Source: Polynucleobacter sp. JS-JIR-II-50
GTDB taxonomy: Bacteria > Pseudomonadota > Gammaproteobacteria > Burkholderiales > Burkholderiaceae
NCBI RefSeq assembly: GCF_018687895.1
Contig: NZ_CP061307.1
Span: forward strand, 1,695,948 to 1,759,947
DNA length: 64,000 nt
Direction of reading: 5' to 3'
Made by a program: the position numbers and the translations under genes. How positions within the stretch are numbered: position 1 is the first letter of the stretch; each line of letters opens with the position of its first letter. The notes under the pieces were generated by a model that was given only the letters and a program-made list of their open reading frames with translations, was not told the DNA's origin and ran no database searches. Below are positions 57,027 to 64,000 of the stretch, piece by piece.

Positions 57027-58238
57027 ATGCAATCACTGATTAATAAGAAGATCGTTCTCGGAATCTCCGGCGGAATCGCAGCCTACAAAGCCCCTGAGCT
57101 TGCGCGTCAACTCATGCAAGAAGGCGCATCCGTGCAAGTAGTGATGACCGAAGCTGCACAGCAATTTGTAACGCCTGTGACCATGCAAGCCCTAACCGGC
57201 AACCCAGTTTATTTAAGTCAATGGGATAGCACGATTCCAAATAATATGGCGCACATTGAGTTATCACGTTCTGCAGATGCCATTCTGATCGCCCCTGCAA
57301 GCGCTGATCTCATGGCCAAGCTTTCTCTGGGTTTGGCCGATGACCTATTGACTACTCTCTGCCTGGCAAGAGATTGCCCTCTATTACTCACGCCGGCCAT
57401 GAACAAGCAGATGTGGGAGCATGCAGCCACCCAAAGAAGCGTGAAACGACTTGTTGACGATGGCGTTACCCTTCTTGGTCCTGCCAGCGGCTTCCAAGCT
57501 TGTGGCGAAGTTGGTATGGGCAGAATGCTCGAGCCCTCTGAAATTACCGAGCAAGTCATTGCCTTCTTTCAGAAAAAATCATTAGCTGGCAAAAAAGTAT
57601 TGATTACTGCGGGCCCCACATTTGAAGCAATTGATCCAGTGCGTGGCATTACTAATCACAGCTCGGGCAAGATGGGCTTTGCAATCGCAAGAGCTGCTGT
57701 TGAAGCTGGTGCCCAAGTTCATTTGATTGCTGGACCATGTGATCTCAATACCCCACTTGAAGCTACTGGACAAATTACCCGTACCAACGTGGTTAGCGCC
57801 AAAGAAATGCATGCAGCCACTCTGAGCGCAACTGACTGCGACGTTTTCTTTGCAGTCGCCGCCGTTGCTGACTGGGGCATTGCTAAGCCTGCCAAAGAAA
57901 AGATCAAGCGCCAGGGTAACCAAGCACCCCATCTAGAGTTTTCAGCGAACCCAGACATTCTGCTTGATGTTGCTAAGACAGTGAAAGCTAAAGGTGGTAA
58001 GCCGCACCCCTATTGCGTAGGCTTTGCAGCAGAGTCAACCGATCTAGAAAAGCATGCCGATGAGAAGCGCCAGCGCAAAGCTATCCCAATGATTGTTGGC
58101 AACATTGGTCCCGATACATTCGGCAGCGACCTTAATCAATTACTCGTAATGGATGACAGCGGTAGCAAAAAAATTGCTAAGGCAGAAAAACTACAGTTAG
58201 CACGTCAACTGATTCAGTTAGTTGCCAAGAAAATTTAA
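57027..58238 (+). CDS. coaBC: Bifunctional CoaBC (Dfp): PPC synthetase and decarboxylase
   Basis: 403 residues. N-terminal flavoprotein CoaC with GISGGIAAYKAPELAR near residue 13 and PAMNKQMWEH; the LGPASGFQACGEVGMGRM segment carries the active-site Cys. C-terminal CoaB with ITAGPTFEAIDPVRGITNHSSGKMG. Converts phosphopantothenate to phosphopantetheine in CoA synthesis. It starts 9 bp after lspA. Confidence 0.96.
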   Translation: MQSLINKKIVLGISGGIAAYKAPELARQLMQEGASVQVVMTEAAQQFVTPVTMQALTGNPVYLSQWDSTIPNNMAHIELSRSADAILIAPASADLMAKLSLGLADDLLTTLCLARDCPLLLTPAMNKQMWEHAATQRSVKRLVDDGVTLLGPASGFQACGEVGMGRMLEPSEITEQVIAFFQKKSLAGKKVLITAGPTFEAIDPVRGITNHSSGKMGFAIARAAVEAGAQVHLIAGPCDLNTPLEATGQITRTNVVSAKEMHAATLSATDCDVFFAVAAVADWGIAKPAKEKIKRQGNQAPHLEFSANPDILLDVAKTVKAKGGKPHPYCVGFAAESTDLEKHADEKRQRKAIPMIVGNIGPDTFGSDLNQLLVMDDSGSKKIAKAEKLQLARQLIQLVAKKI

Positions 58239-58259
58239 TTCCCCGTTTTAGGAAATCAT

Positions 58260-58709
58260 ATGCAATCCCTTCAAGTCAAAATTCTCGATGAACGTATGCG
58301 CGACCAGTTGCCAAACTATGGCACCCCTGGAAGTGCTGGATTAGATCTGCGTGCCTGTATTGACGAAGCGATCGAAATTACCCCCGGTCAAACGGTACTT
58401 GTGCCCACTGGATTAGCAATCTATGTTGAAGATCCGCGCTATGCCGCATTTATTCTGCCGCGTTCTGGCTTAGGCCATAAGCACGGTATTGTGCTCGGTA
58501 ACCTAGTTGGCTTAATTGACTCTGACTATCAAGGTCAACTCATGGTGAGCACCTGGAATCGCGGCTCCACCACATTCAAGCTCGAGCCGATGGAGCGTTT
58601 GGCTCAGTTGGTTGTCATGCCGGTACAACAAGTAGAGCTCAAGGTAGTTGAAGAGTTCACCGAGAGCAGTCGTGGCGCCGGCGGCTTTGGTAGCACAGGG
58701 CGCGCCTAG
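58260..58709 (+). CDS. dut: Deoxyuridine 5'-triphosphate nucleotidohydrolase
   Basis: 149 residues, trimeric dUTPase. Motif 1 GSAGLDLRA, motif 2 [11 protein letters not shown], motif 3 [10 protein letters not shown], motif 4 [11 protein letters not shown], and motif 5 [10 protein letters not shown] at the C-terminus are all present. Hydrolyses dUTP to keep uracil out of DNA. Follows coaBC, as in E. coli (coaBC-dut). Confidence 0.97.
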   Translation: MQSLQVKILDERMRDQLPNYGTPGSAGLDLRACIDEAIEITPGQTVLVPTGLAIYVEDPRYAAFILPRSGLGHKHGIVLGNLVGLIDSDYQGQLMVSTWNRGSTTFKLEPMERLAQLVVMPVQQVELKVVEEFTESSRGAGGFGSTGRA

Positions 58710-58718
58710 TCAAAAATT

Positions 58719-60098
58719 CTAACGGGTGGTATTCAAGACTCTTTTGCGACTAAACGCTAAGGGCAGAAAACCTAGAAGCAAACCTCCAACTCCCGTCATG
58801 ATGGTAAATGCATCAAAAGTGGGGATGCTGTAAATAGCAACGAACACCATGAATGCGCCTGAGAACCCAGGCCATATGACATATGCCATGGCTGATCCGA
58901 AGCCGGCATTGAGTTTTTTCCTGTAATGCCATGCACAAGCAAAGCCAGTCAAACTCATATAAAAACAAATCTGAAATCCAATTGCCAAAATGGAGCTGGT
59001 CAAGATTGCTTTCACTGAAGGCATAAAGGATGAGGAAAAAAGTAATGCCACTCCTAAAAACCAAATAACAAAAGTAGCTACCCAAGGCGTCTTGTATTGG
59101 CCATGCACTTTTGCGTAGACTGGATGCAACATACCATCTCGCGCCATTGCAAACATGCTGCGACTGAACTGCAAAATTTGAGTTTCTATCGTTCCAACCG
59201 TGCTAAATATGGTGCAAAAGACCGCCAGATAACTCCAGGGTGCCGGGAATAATTTATTGGCGATTGCAAAAAGGACATTGGTGCCAGAGTCGGCAATTTC
59301 ACTATCGGTTAAGACCATTAAAACCACAACCATCATCAGCACAAAGAAAAGCATCATATTCAGTACTGACCAAAATGCCCCCTTACCTGCAGCCCCATCT
59401 GCGTTTTTTTGACCACCCTTACTCTCTTCACTTAAATTCATGGTGACATCCCATCCCCAAAAGAAAAAGATGGCCGTCAGCGCACCCGTAGCAAATAGCT
59501 GCGGAGAAAATGAGAGTGGAGAAATCCATACAAAGGAAGGTGGGTGTGCTGGACTTGACCAGTAACTCATCAGTCCACCAGCAATCAGCACGAATAAAAT
59601 TACTGACTCAAAAAGGGTGAGGGTAATTTGCATAAAGCTCGAGTGCTTTATACCGCGCCCAACAATTAATGAAACCACCGTCAACCAGACGGCAGCTATT
59701 GCGGAAATGAGTTGGGTGTTTTCAGCCTGATCAGGAGCGATAAGCAGCAAGGTGGAGCTAGCCGCAGGAATGGTTGCCGAAACCATGAAAAAAATAGAGG
59801 CAATTAATAAACCCCAGCCAGCAAAGAATCCCCAAGCAGGTCCAAAAACATGACCCACCCAAGCATAGGCAGCACCAGCGTTAGGCTGAATCTTGCTCAA
59901 ATGAATGAAAGCTAAGGTGATCCCAAACATAATGAGACCGCAATACAAGATGCTTCCTACAGATAAAACACCAACCGAGGCAACAATAGCGGCGCTAGTT
60001 ACGGCAACGCTAAAGGCGGGTGCAGTCCCCGCAATACCCATAATGATTGACTCAAATACGCCTAGTGAATTTTTTGCCAAACCATCGGATGAGCTCAT
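58719..60098 (-). CDS. Amino acid permease, APC superfamily
   Basis: 459 residues with about twelve membrane helices. The N-terminal LGVFESIIMGIAGTAPAFSV, followed by a glycine-rich first helix, and the FFFWGWDVTMNLSEESKGG segment near residue 220 are typical of APC-type amino acid or polyamine permeases. Substrate cannot be told. Convergent with dut across a 9-bp gap; single gene. Confidence 0.9.
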   Translation of the reverse strand: MSSSDGLAKNSLGVFESIIMGIAGTAPAFSVAVTSAAIVASVGVLSVGSILYCGLIMFGITLAFIHLSKIQPNAGAAYAWVGHVFGPAWGFFAGWGLLIASIFFMVSATIPAASSTLLLIAPDQAENTQLISAIAAVWLTVVSLIVGRGIKHSSFMQITLTLFESVILFVLIAGGLMSYWSSPAHPPSFVWISPLSFSPQLFATGALTAIFFFWGWDVTMNLSEESKGGQKNADGAAGKGAFWSVLNMMLFFVLMMVVVLMVLTDSEIADSGTNVLFAIANKLFPAPWSYLAVFCTIFSTVGTIETQILQFSRSMFAMARDGMLHPVYAKVHGQYKTPWVATFVIWFLGVALLFSSSFMPSVKAILTSSILAIGFQICFYMSLTGFACAWHYRKKLNAGFGSAMAYVIWPGFSGAFMVFVAIYSIPTFDAFTIMTGVGGLLLGFLPLAFSRKRVLNTTR

Positions 60099-60191
60099 AT
60101 ATAAAAATATTGCTTAAATTGCCTAAAGGAAAGATTCTATTCTTAAATAACCTGAGCGCCGAACTTCAGCGCATTGCTTGCAAACGAGCAA

Positions 60192-60218
60192 TAAAAAAGC
60201 CACCCGAAGGTGGCTCTT
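60192..60218 (-). terminator. Terminator of the small lysine-rich gene
   Basis: Minus-strand stem GAGCCACC TTCG GGTGGCTT with a UUCG-type loop and TTTTTTATT after it, 17 bp past the gene's stop codon. Confidence 0.88.
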
Positions 60219-60235
60219 CTTAGGTTACAAATTAC

Positions 60236-60469
60236 TTACTTGCGAATATGGGCCTTACGAGCCGCATCTTGTGACATGCCTGCACCAGCGCCTTCACGAG
60301 ATTCTTTTTCAGCAGTAATTTCTTTACGGCGCTCCTTACAAGAACCAGCAATCTCCTGCAAAGCCTTACGAGCGCGCGCTGCAGAAGCTTTAATACCTTT
60401 GCCTTGAAACTTTTCATTTTCAGCTTTGTAGTTTTCAAAAGCCTCTAATAATTTATCGTGATGAGACAT
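60236..60469 (-). CDS. Small lysine-rich helical protein, unknown function
   Basis: 77 residues rich in Lys, Glu and Ala, with one Cys, no signal peptide and no membrane segment; predicted to be helical throughout. The middle, KGIKASAARARKALQEIAGSCKERRKE, has a histone/H-NS-like feel but no recognisable motif. GGAAG lies 7 bases before the ATG. It stands 40 bp downstream of clpA on the same strand, has its own terminator, and its ribosome site and coding bias suggest a real gene. A frame-shifted ORF over the same bases is its shadow. Confidence 0.75.
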   Translation of the reverse strand: MSHHDKLLEAFENYKAENEKFQGKGIKASAARARKALQEIAGSCKERRKEITAEKESREGAGAGMSQDAARKAHIRK

Positions 60470-60509
60470 ATCTTCCTTTTTTGGGTTTTTTATTTAAAAA
60501 ATTAGTGAA

Positions 60510-62816
60510 TTAAATTTCTTCAGCAGGCGCTACATCAGCTTTAGAACGCTTTCCTGGTAGCACTGGAGCATCAAAGTTCAATAGGACTTTGCCATCAGCA
60601 TCAATATCAACATCCACATGGCCGCCTTGAGCTAACTTACCAAACAATAGCTCATCAGCAAGCGCTTTACGCACAGTGTCTTGAATGATGCGTTGCATCG
60701 GGCGAGCGCCCATTAAAGGATCGAAGCCATGCTTGGCTAAATGAGCTCGCAAGGCAGGACTAAAGGTTGCATCTACCTTCTTCTCATGGAGTTGCTCCTC
60801 TAACTGCATCAAGAACTTATCAACCACGCGCATGATGATCGACTCATCAAGAGCTTTAAAGGAAACAATGGCATCCAAGCGATTGCGGAATTCTGGCGTA
60901 AAGAACTTCTTGATATCGGCCATCTCATCACCAGACTCACGCGCATTCGTAAAGCCAATGGTTGATTTCTGCATTGCCTCAGCCCCGGCATTAGTGGTCA
61001 TGATGATAATCACGTTACGGAAATCAGTCTTACGACCGTTGTTATCCGTCAAAGTGCCATGATCCATCACCTGCAAGAGAATATTGAAAATATCTGGATG
61101 AGCTTTTTCAATTTCATCAAGCAAGAGCACACAATGCGGTTTCTTATTTACGGCCTCAGTGAGTAAGCCGCCCTGATCAAATCCTACATAACCTGGAGGC
61201 GCACCAATCAAACGACTCACTGCATGACGCTCCATGTACTCGGACATATCAAAACGGAGCAACTCAATACCCAAAATATAGGCAAGCTGTTTGGCAACTT
61301 CAGTCTTACCAACACCAGTTGGTCCGGAGAACAAGAATGAACCAATTGGACGATCGATCTTGCCTAGACCAGCACGAGTCATTTTGATAGCACTAGCCAA
61401 GGCCTCGATCGCAGGATCTTGACCGAAGACCACACTCTTAATGTCACGATCCAGAGTTTGCAACTTACTGCGGTCATCGACTGTGACTGATTGTGGCGGT
61501 ATGCGCGCAATCTTTGCCACAATTTCTTCAATCTCTGGGCGACCAATAGTTTTCTTCTGCTTGGACTTAGGCAAAATACGTTGAGCAGCACCGGCCTCAT
61601 CTATCACGTCAATCGCCTTATCTGGCAAATGACGATCATTGATATAGCGCGCAGAAAGTTCTGCGGCAGCGACTAAAGCGCCAGCCGCATACTTCACGCT
61701 GTGATGCTCCTCAAAGCGAGACTTTAAGCCACGCAAGATTTGCACTGTTTGATCTACAGTTGGCTCTACGACATCCACCTTCTGGAAGCGACGCGATAAA
61801 GCCGCATCCTTTTCAAAGATGCCACGATATTCCGTAAAGGTGGTTGCGCCAATGCATTTCAACTGGCCATTTGACAAAGCGGGCTTTAATAAATTACTCG
61901 CATCTAATGTACCGCCAGAAGCTGCGCCAGCTCCAATCAGCGTATGAATCTCATCAATAAACAATACACCATGAGTATGATCTTTGAGTGACTTGAGTAC
62001 GCTCTTCAAGCGCTGCTCAAAATCACCGCGGTATTTAGTGCCCGCTAAAAGAGCGCCCATGTCTAAGGAGTAAACAGTAGCATTAGCCAAAATATCCGGC
62101 ACATCGCCCTTCACAATTCTCCAGGCCAAACCCTCAGCAATTGCTGTCTTACCTACGCCAGCCTCGCCCACCAATAACGGATTATTTTTGCGACGACGGC
62201 AGAGCACTTGAATCACGCGCTCTACCTCGCTCTCGCGCCCAATTAATGGGTCAATCTTGCCTTGACGGGCCATCACATTAAGGTTCTGGGTGTATTGCTC
62301 AAGAGGGCTTTCTTTACCAGAAGAGGCGGATTCTTCAGTCTCCTGCGAAGGCTCAACGGGCTTTACATGCTCCGACTGATCTTTACGCACACCATGACTG
62401 ATGAAGTTCACGACATCTAAGCGTGTCACACCCTGCTGTTGCAAGAAATAAACTGCATGCGAATCTTTTTCGCCGAAGATGGCAACCAGCACATTTGCGC
62501 CAGTCACTTCTTTCTTACCATTTGATGTTGACTGCACATGCATGATGGCGCGCTGAATCACACGCTGAAATCCCAGCGTGGGTTGCGTATCAACCTCATC
62601 ATTGCCTGGCACAACAGGTGTGTTGTCATTAATAAAGTTTTTGAGTTGAGCGCGTAGTTCTGCGATATTGACTGCGCAAGCCTTTAAGACTTCGACCGCA
62701 GTAGCGTTATCCAGCAAGGCCGCGAGCAAATGCTCGACTGTGATGAACTCATGTCGCGATGCCCTTGCGTCAACAAACGCCATGTGCAAACTCACTTCTA
62801 ATTCTTGGGCAATCAT
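60510..62816 (-). CDS. clpA: ATP-dependent Clp protease ATP-binding subunit ClpA
   Basis: 768 residues from the ATG at 62816, which overlaps the clpS stop (ATGA). N-terminal Clp_N domain ([14 protein letters not shown]), AAA+ D1 with GEAGVGKTA (near 213) and [15 protein letters not shown], and D2 with GPTGVGKTE (near 494). The IGF-type loop, IGFTNARE, that docks ClpP is visible near residue 617. It unfolds substrates for ClpP; N-degron substrates come through ClpS. Confidence 0.97.
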   Translation of the reverse strand: MIAQELEVSLHMAFVDARASRHEFITVEHLLAALLDNATAVEVLKACAVNIAELRAQLKNFINDNTPVVPGNDEVDTQPTLGFQRVIQRAIMHVQSTSNGKKEVTGANVLVAIFGEKDSHAVYFLQQQGVTRLDVVNFISHGVRKDQSEHVKPVEPSQETEESASSGKESPLEQYTQNLNVMARQGKIDPLIGRESEVERVIQVLCRRRKNNPLLVGEAGVGKTAIAEGLAWRIVKGDVPDILANATVYSLDMGALLAGTKYRGDFEQRLKSVLKSLKDHTHGVLFIDEIHTLIGAGAASGGTLDASNLLKPALSNGQLKCIGATTFTEYRGIFEKDAALSRRFQKVDVVEPTVDQTVQILRGLKSRFEEHHSVKYAAGALVAAAELSARYINDRHLPDKAIDVIDEAGAAQRILPKSKQKKTIGRPEIEEIVAKIARIPPQSVTVDDRSKLQTLDRDIKSVVFGQDPAIEALASAIKMTRAGLGKIDRPIGSFLFSGPTGVGKTEVAKQLAYILGIELLRFDMSEYMERHAVSRLIGAPPGYVGFDQGGLLTEAVNKKPHCVLLLDEIEKAHPDIFNILLQVMDHGTLTDNNGRKTDFRNVIIIMTTNAGAEAMQKSTIGFTNARESGDEMADIKKFFTPEFRNRLDAIVSFKALDESIIMRVVDKFLMQLEEQLHEKKVDATFSPALRAHLAKHGFDPLMGARPMQRIIQDTVRKALADELLFGKLAQGGHVDVDIDADGKVLLNFDAPVLPGKRSKADVAPAEEI

Positions 62817-63160
62817 GCTTCCTCCATAGTGCACTGTAGTGGGTGACCCGCTTCACGGGAGAGTTCGATAACTTGATGCACTTTCGTAGCGGCAACATCG
62901 CGGGTAAATACTCCGCAAACACCCTTGCCAACTAAATGTACTTGCAACATGATGCGTGTAGCTGTTTCATGATCCTTATTAAAATACTCCTGAATCACCA
63001 TCACCACAAATTCCATTGGCGTGTAATCGTCATTCATTAATAAAACTTTATACATCGAAGGCGCCTTAACTTGCTCGATTTGCTTTTCGAGCAGTAGGGT
63101 GTCTTCAATGTACGGATTGCTGGGGTTGCCAGTGGTGGGATTTTTGGGAGCGCGACTCAT
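62813..63160 (-). CDS. clpS: ClpS adaptor of the ClpAP protease
   Basis: 115 residues from the ATG at 63160; an ATG six codons upstream is also possible. Conserved ClpS core: [17 protein letters not shown] (N-degron pocket with NDD-T-M) and the [17 protein letters not shown] block. Delivers proteins with destabilising N-terminal residues to ClpA. Coupled to clpA by a 4-bp overlap; divergent from the cold-shock gene. Confidence 0.96.
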   Translation of the reverse strand: MSRAPKNPTTGNPSNPYIEDTLLLEKQIEQVKAPSMYKVLLMNDDYTPMEFVVMVIQEYFNKDHETATRIMLQVHLVGKGVCGVFTRDVAATKVHQVIELSREAGHPLQCTMEEA

Positions 63161-63306
63161 GAGAAACATTCTAAACACAGATATCCAAACTTTAATTTAC
63201 AGGGGTCATGTTGCGAAAAACACGAAAAAACCCCTCCTAAACCCATATTGGGGCATTTTTCTATAAAAAAAGGGGTAATTACTAGGGGGTAGGGGCATAT
63301 AACTCC

Positions 63307-63335
63307 TTGACACCCCTCCAAAAAGGGCAAACAAT
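63307..63335 (+). promoter_or_regulatory. Possible cold-shock gene promoter
   Basis: A consensus -35 TTGACA at 63307-63312, a 17-base spacer, and a weak -10 AACAAT at 63330-63335. Transcription would start near 63342 and give a leader of about 100 nt, in line with the long leaders of cspA-type genes. The surrounding divergent gap (63161-63445) also holds several G runs and AT tracts but no gene. Confidence 0.45.
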
Positions 63336-63445
63336 CGGGGGGTAGGCTTCAAAAGAGGTTCTATTTAGGCGTGTTGTGGATTGAGACTGATTAAAAAGTA
63401 TTTACCCTCATCACGGTTGTTTTAAGTTTATGTAATGGAGTTCGC

Positions 63446-63649
63446 ATGGCGACCGGAATTGTTAAGTGGTTCAATGATGCAAAAGGTTTTGGCTTTATCA
63501 AACCTGATGATGGTGAAGAAGAGTTGTTCGCGCATTTCAGCGCAATTACTATGCCTGGGTTCAAAACCCTCAAGGAAAACCAAAAGGTAACGTTTGACAT
63601 TACCCAAGGCCCTAAAGGCAAGCAAGCTACCAATATCCAAGCGGCTTAA
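63446..63649 (+). CDS. Cold-shock protein (CspA family)
   Basis: 67 residues, a single cold-shock domain. RNP1 KGFGFI and RNP2 LFAHFS are present after GIVKWFNDA; the usual VFVHFS is LFAHFS here. Binds single-stranded RNA/DNA as an RNA chaperone. GGAG stands 8 bases before the ATG. A strong terminator follows. Which paralogue (cspA, cspD, etc.) cannot be told. Confidence 0.96.
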   Translation: MATGIVKWFNDAKGFGFIKPDDGEEELFAHFSAITMPGFKTLKENQKVTFDITQGPKGKQATNIQAA

Positions 63650-63667
63650 TAGTCCTTAGATCATTAT

Positions 63668-63702
63668 TAAAAACCCAGGACTTGTTCCTGGGTTTTTTTT
63701 CG
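63668..63702 (+). terminator. Terminator of the cold-shock gene
   Basis: Stem AACCCAGGA/TCCTGGGTT around a 5-base loop, followed by eight T in a row. Confidence 0.92.
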
Positions 63703-63733
63703 CCTGCAATTTCCCTCACTTAAAATACGAAGC

Positions 63734-64000
63734 ATGTCTATATCAATCCCTAGTACCTCAACATTCTTGCGCCAAGCATTTTCTACTGCGCTCTTTCTTT
63801 GCTCCACCCTAACGCTCGCCCAGGTTAACGTCGGTCTACCCACTATTGAATTAAAGACGGGCATCTATCGTATTCAGGCTGAGCTTGCCAATACACCGAA
63901 GGCTAGAGAGATTGGCCTCATGAACCGCACAAGCATGCCAACGAATTCTGGAATGTTATTTATCTTCGAACAAAAAGCGGGTCACTGCTTCTGGATGAAC
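63734..64000 (+). CDS. DUF192 family exported protein (cut by window end)
   Basis: The first 89 codons are visible and open to the edge. A signal peptide is likely (hydrophobic core TALFLCSTLTLAQ, near residue 20-33). The DUF192 motif follows: A-N-T-P-K-A-R-E-I-G-L-M-N-R, then MLFIFE and FWMN. Family members are small periplasmic proteins of about 150 residues, often downstream of cold-shock genes in betaproteobacteria; function unknown. The C-terminus lies beyond the window. Confidence 0.88.
   Translation, partial: MSISIPSTSTFLRQAFSTALFLCSTLTLAQVNVGLPTIELKTGIYRIQAELANTPKAREIGLMNRTSMPTNSGMLFIFEQKAGHCFWMN

Noticed and set aside
63250-63290. Canonical G-quadruplex
   Set aside because: The G runs are separated by loops of about 20 and 9 bases; only a loose form would be possible.

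Overview
The window reads as a chromosome segment of a betaproteobacterium of the family Burkholderiaceae, most like a Polynucleobacter. The grounds are moderate GC, tightly packed genes, and Burkholderiales-type families and neighbourhoods: rpsU-yqeY-dnaG-rpoD with a lysine/alanine/proline-rich N-terminal extension on the sigma factor, type II ThrB beside a DUF2782-like protein and a BPSS1780-type membrane protein, and dxs-ispA-xseB. The genus is inferred from family knowledge; no search was run.

Layout. 1-1500: an SDR oxidoreductase and a FrnE/DsbA-type oxidoreductase. 1501-5693: the one clearly accessory segment. A tRNA-Ile(CAU) gene just downstream of rpoD is cut in two within its anticodon loop. 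Its 5' half is at 5655-5693 and its 3' half, still followed by a terminator, is at 1901-1945. The 3.7 kb between them carries a TAT-exported DUF1501 protein, a DUF1800 protein, a small exported protein, integrase-arm-like repeats, and a second, complete tRNA-Ile(CAU) interrupted by an Azoarcus-type group I intron of 214 nt. No integrase gene remains.

5706-11297: the macromolecular-synthesis operon (minus strand). 11375-16401: tsaD, then folE2, dxs, ispA and xseB (MEP isoprenoid pathway, 7-deazaguanine/folate entry). 16563-20231: Rieske oxygenase, sulfurtransferase, ZIP transporter, dienelactone hydrolase. 20268-31559: polA, DUF2782, thrB, membrane protein, uvrD, valS, galU. 31647-41687: tusA-alaS, tctBA tricarboxylate transporter genes, glnS, an epimerase-like protein, a 2Fe-2S flavoreductase, argD. 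41702-46467: the complete branched-chain amino-acid ABC transporter livKHMGF with an internal terminator after livK. 46497-49171: fkpB-ispH, radC, rpmB-rpmG. 49263-58709: desaturase, rsmB-purN, then ribF-ileS-lspA-coaBC-dut. 58719-64000: an APC permease, a small lysine-rich protein, clpS-clpA, a cold-shock protein and the start of a DUF192 protein.

Most of the window is housekeeping: translation (four aminoacyl-tRNA synthetases, S21, L28, L33, rRNA and tRNA modification), replication and repair (dnaG, polA, uvrD, radC), isoprenoid and cofactor synthesis, and proteolysis. The notable biology is the split tRNA with an intron-bearing replacement. The intron interrupts the same anticodon loop that served as the apparent recombination core, so the replacement copy should no longer be a target for the recombinase.
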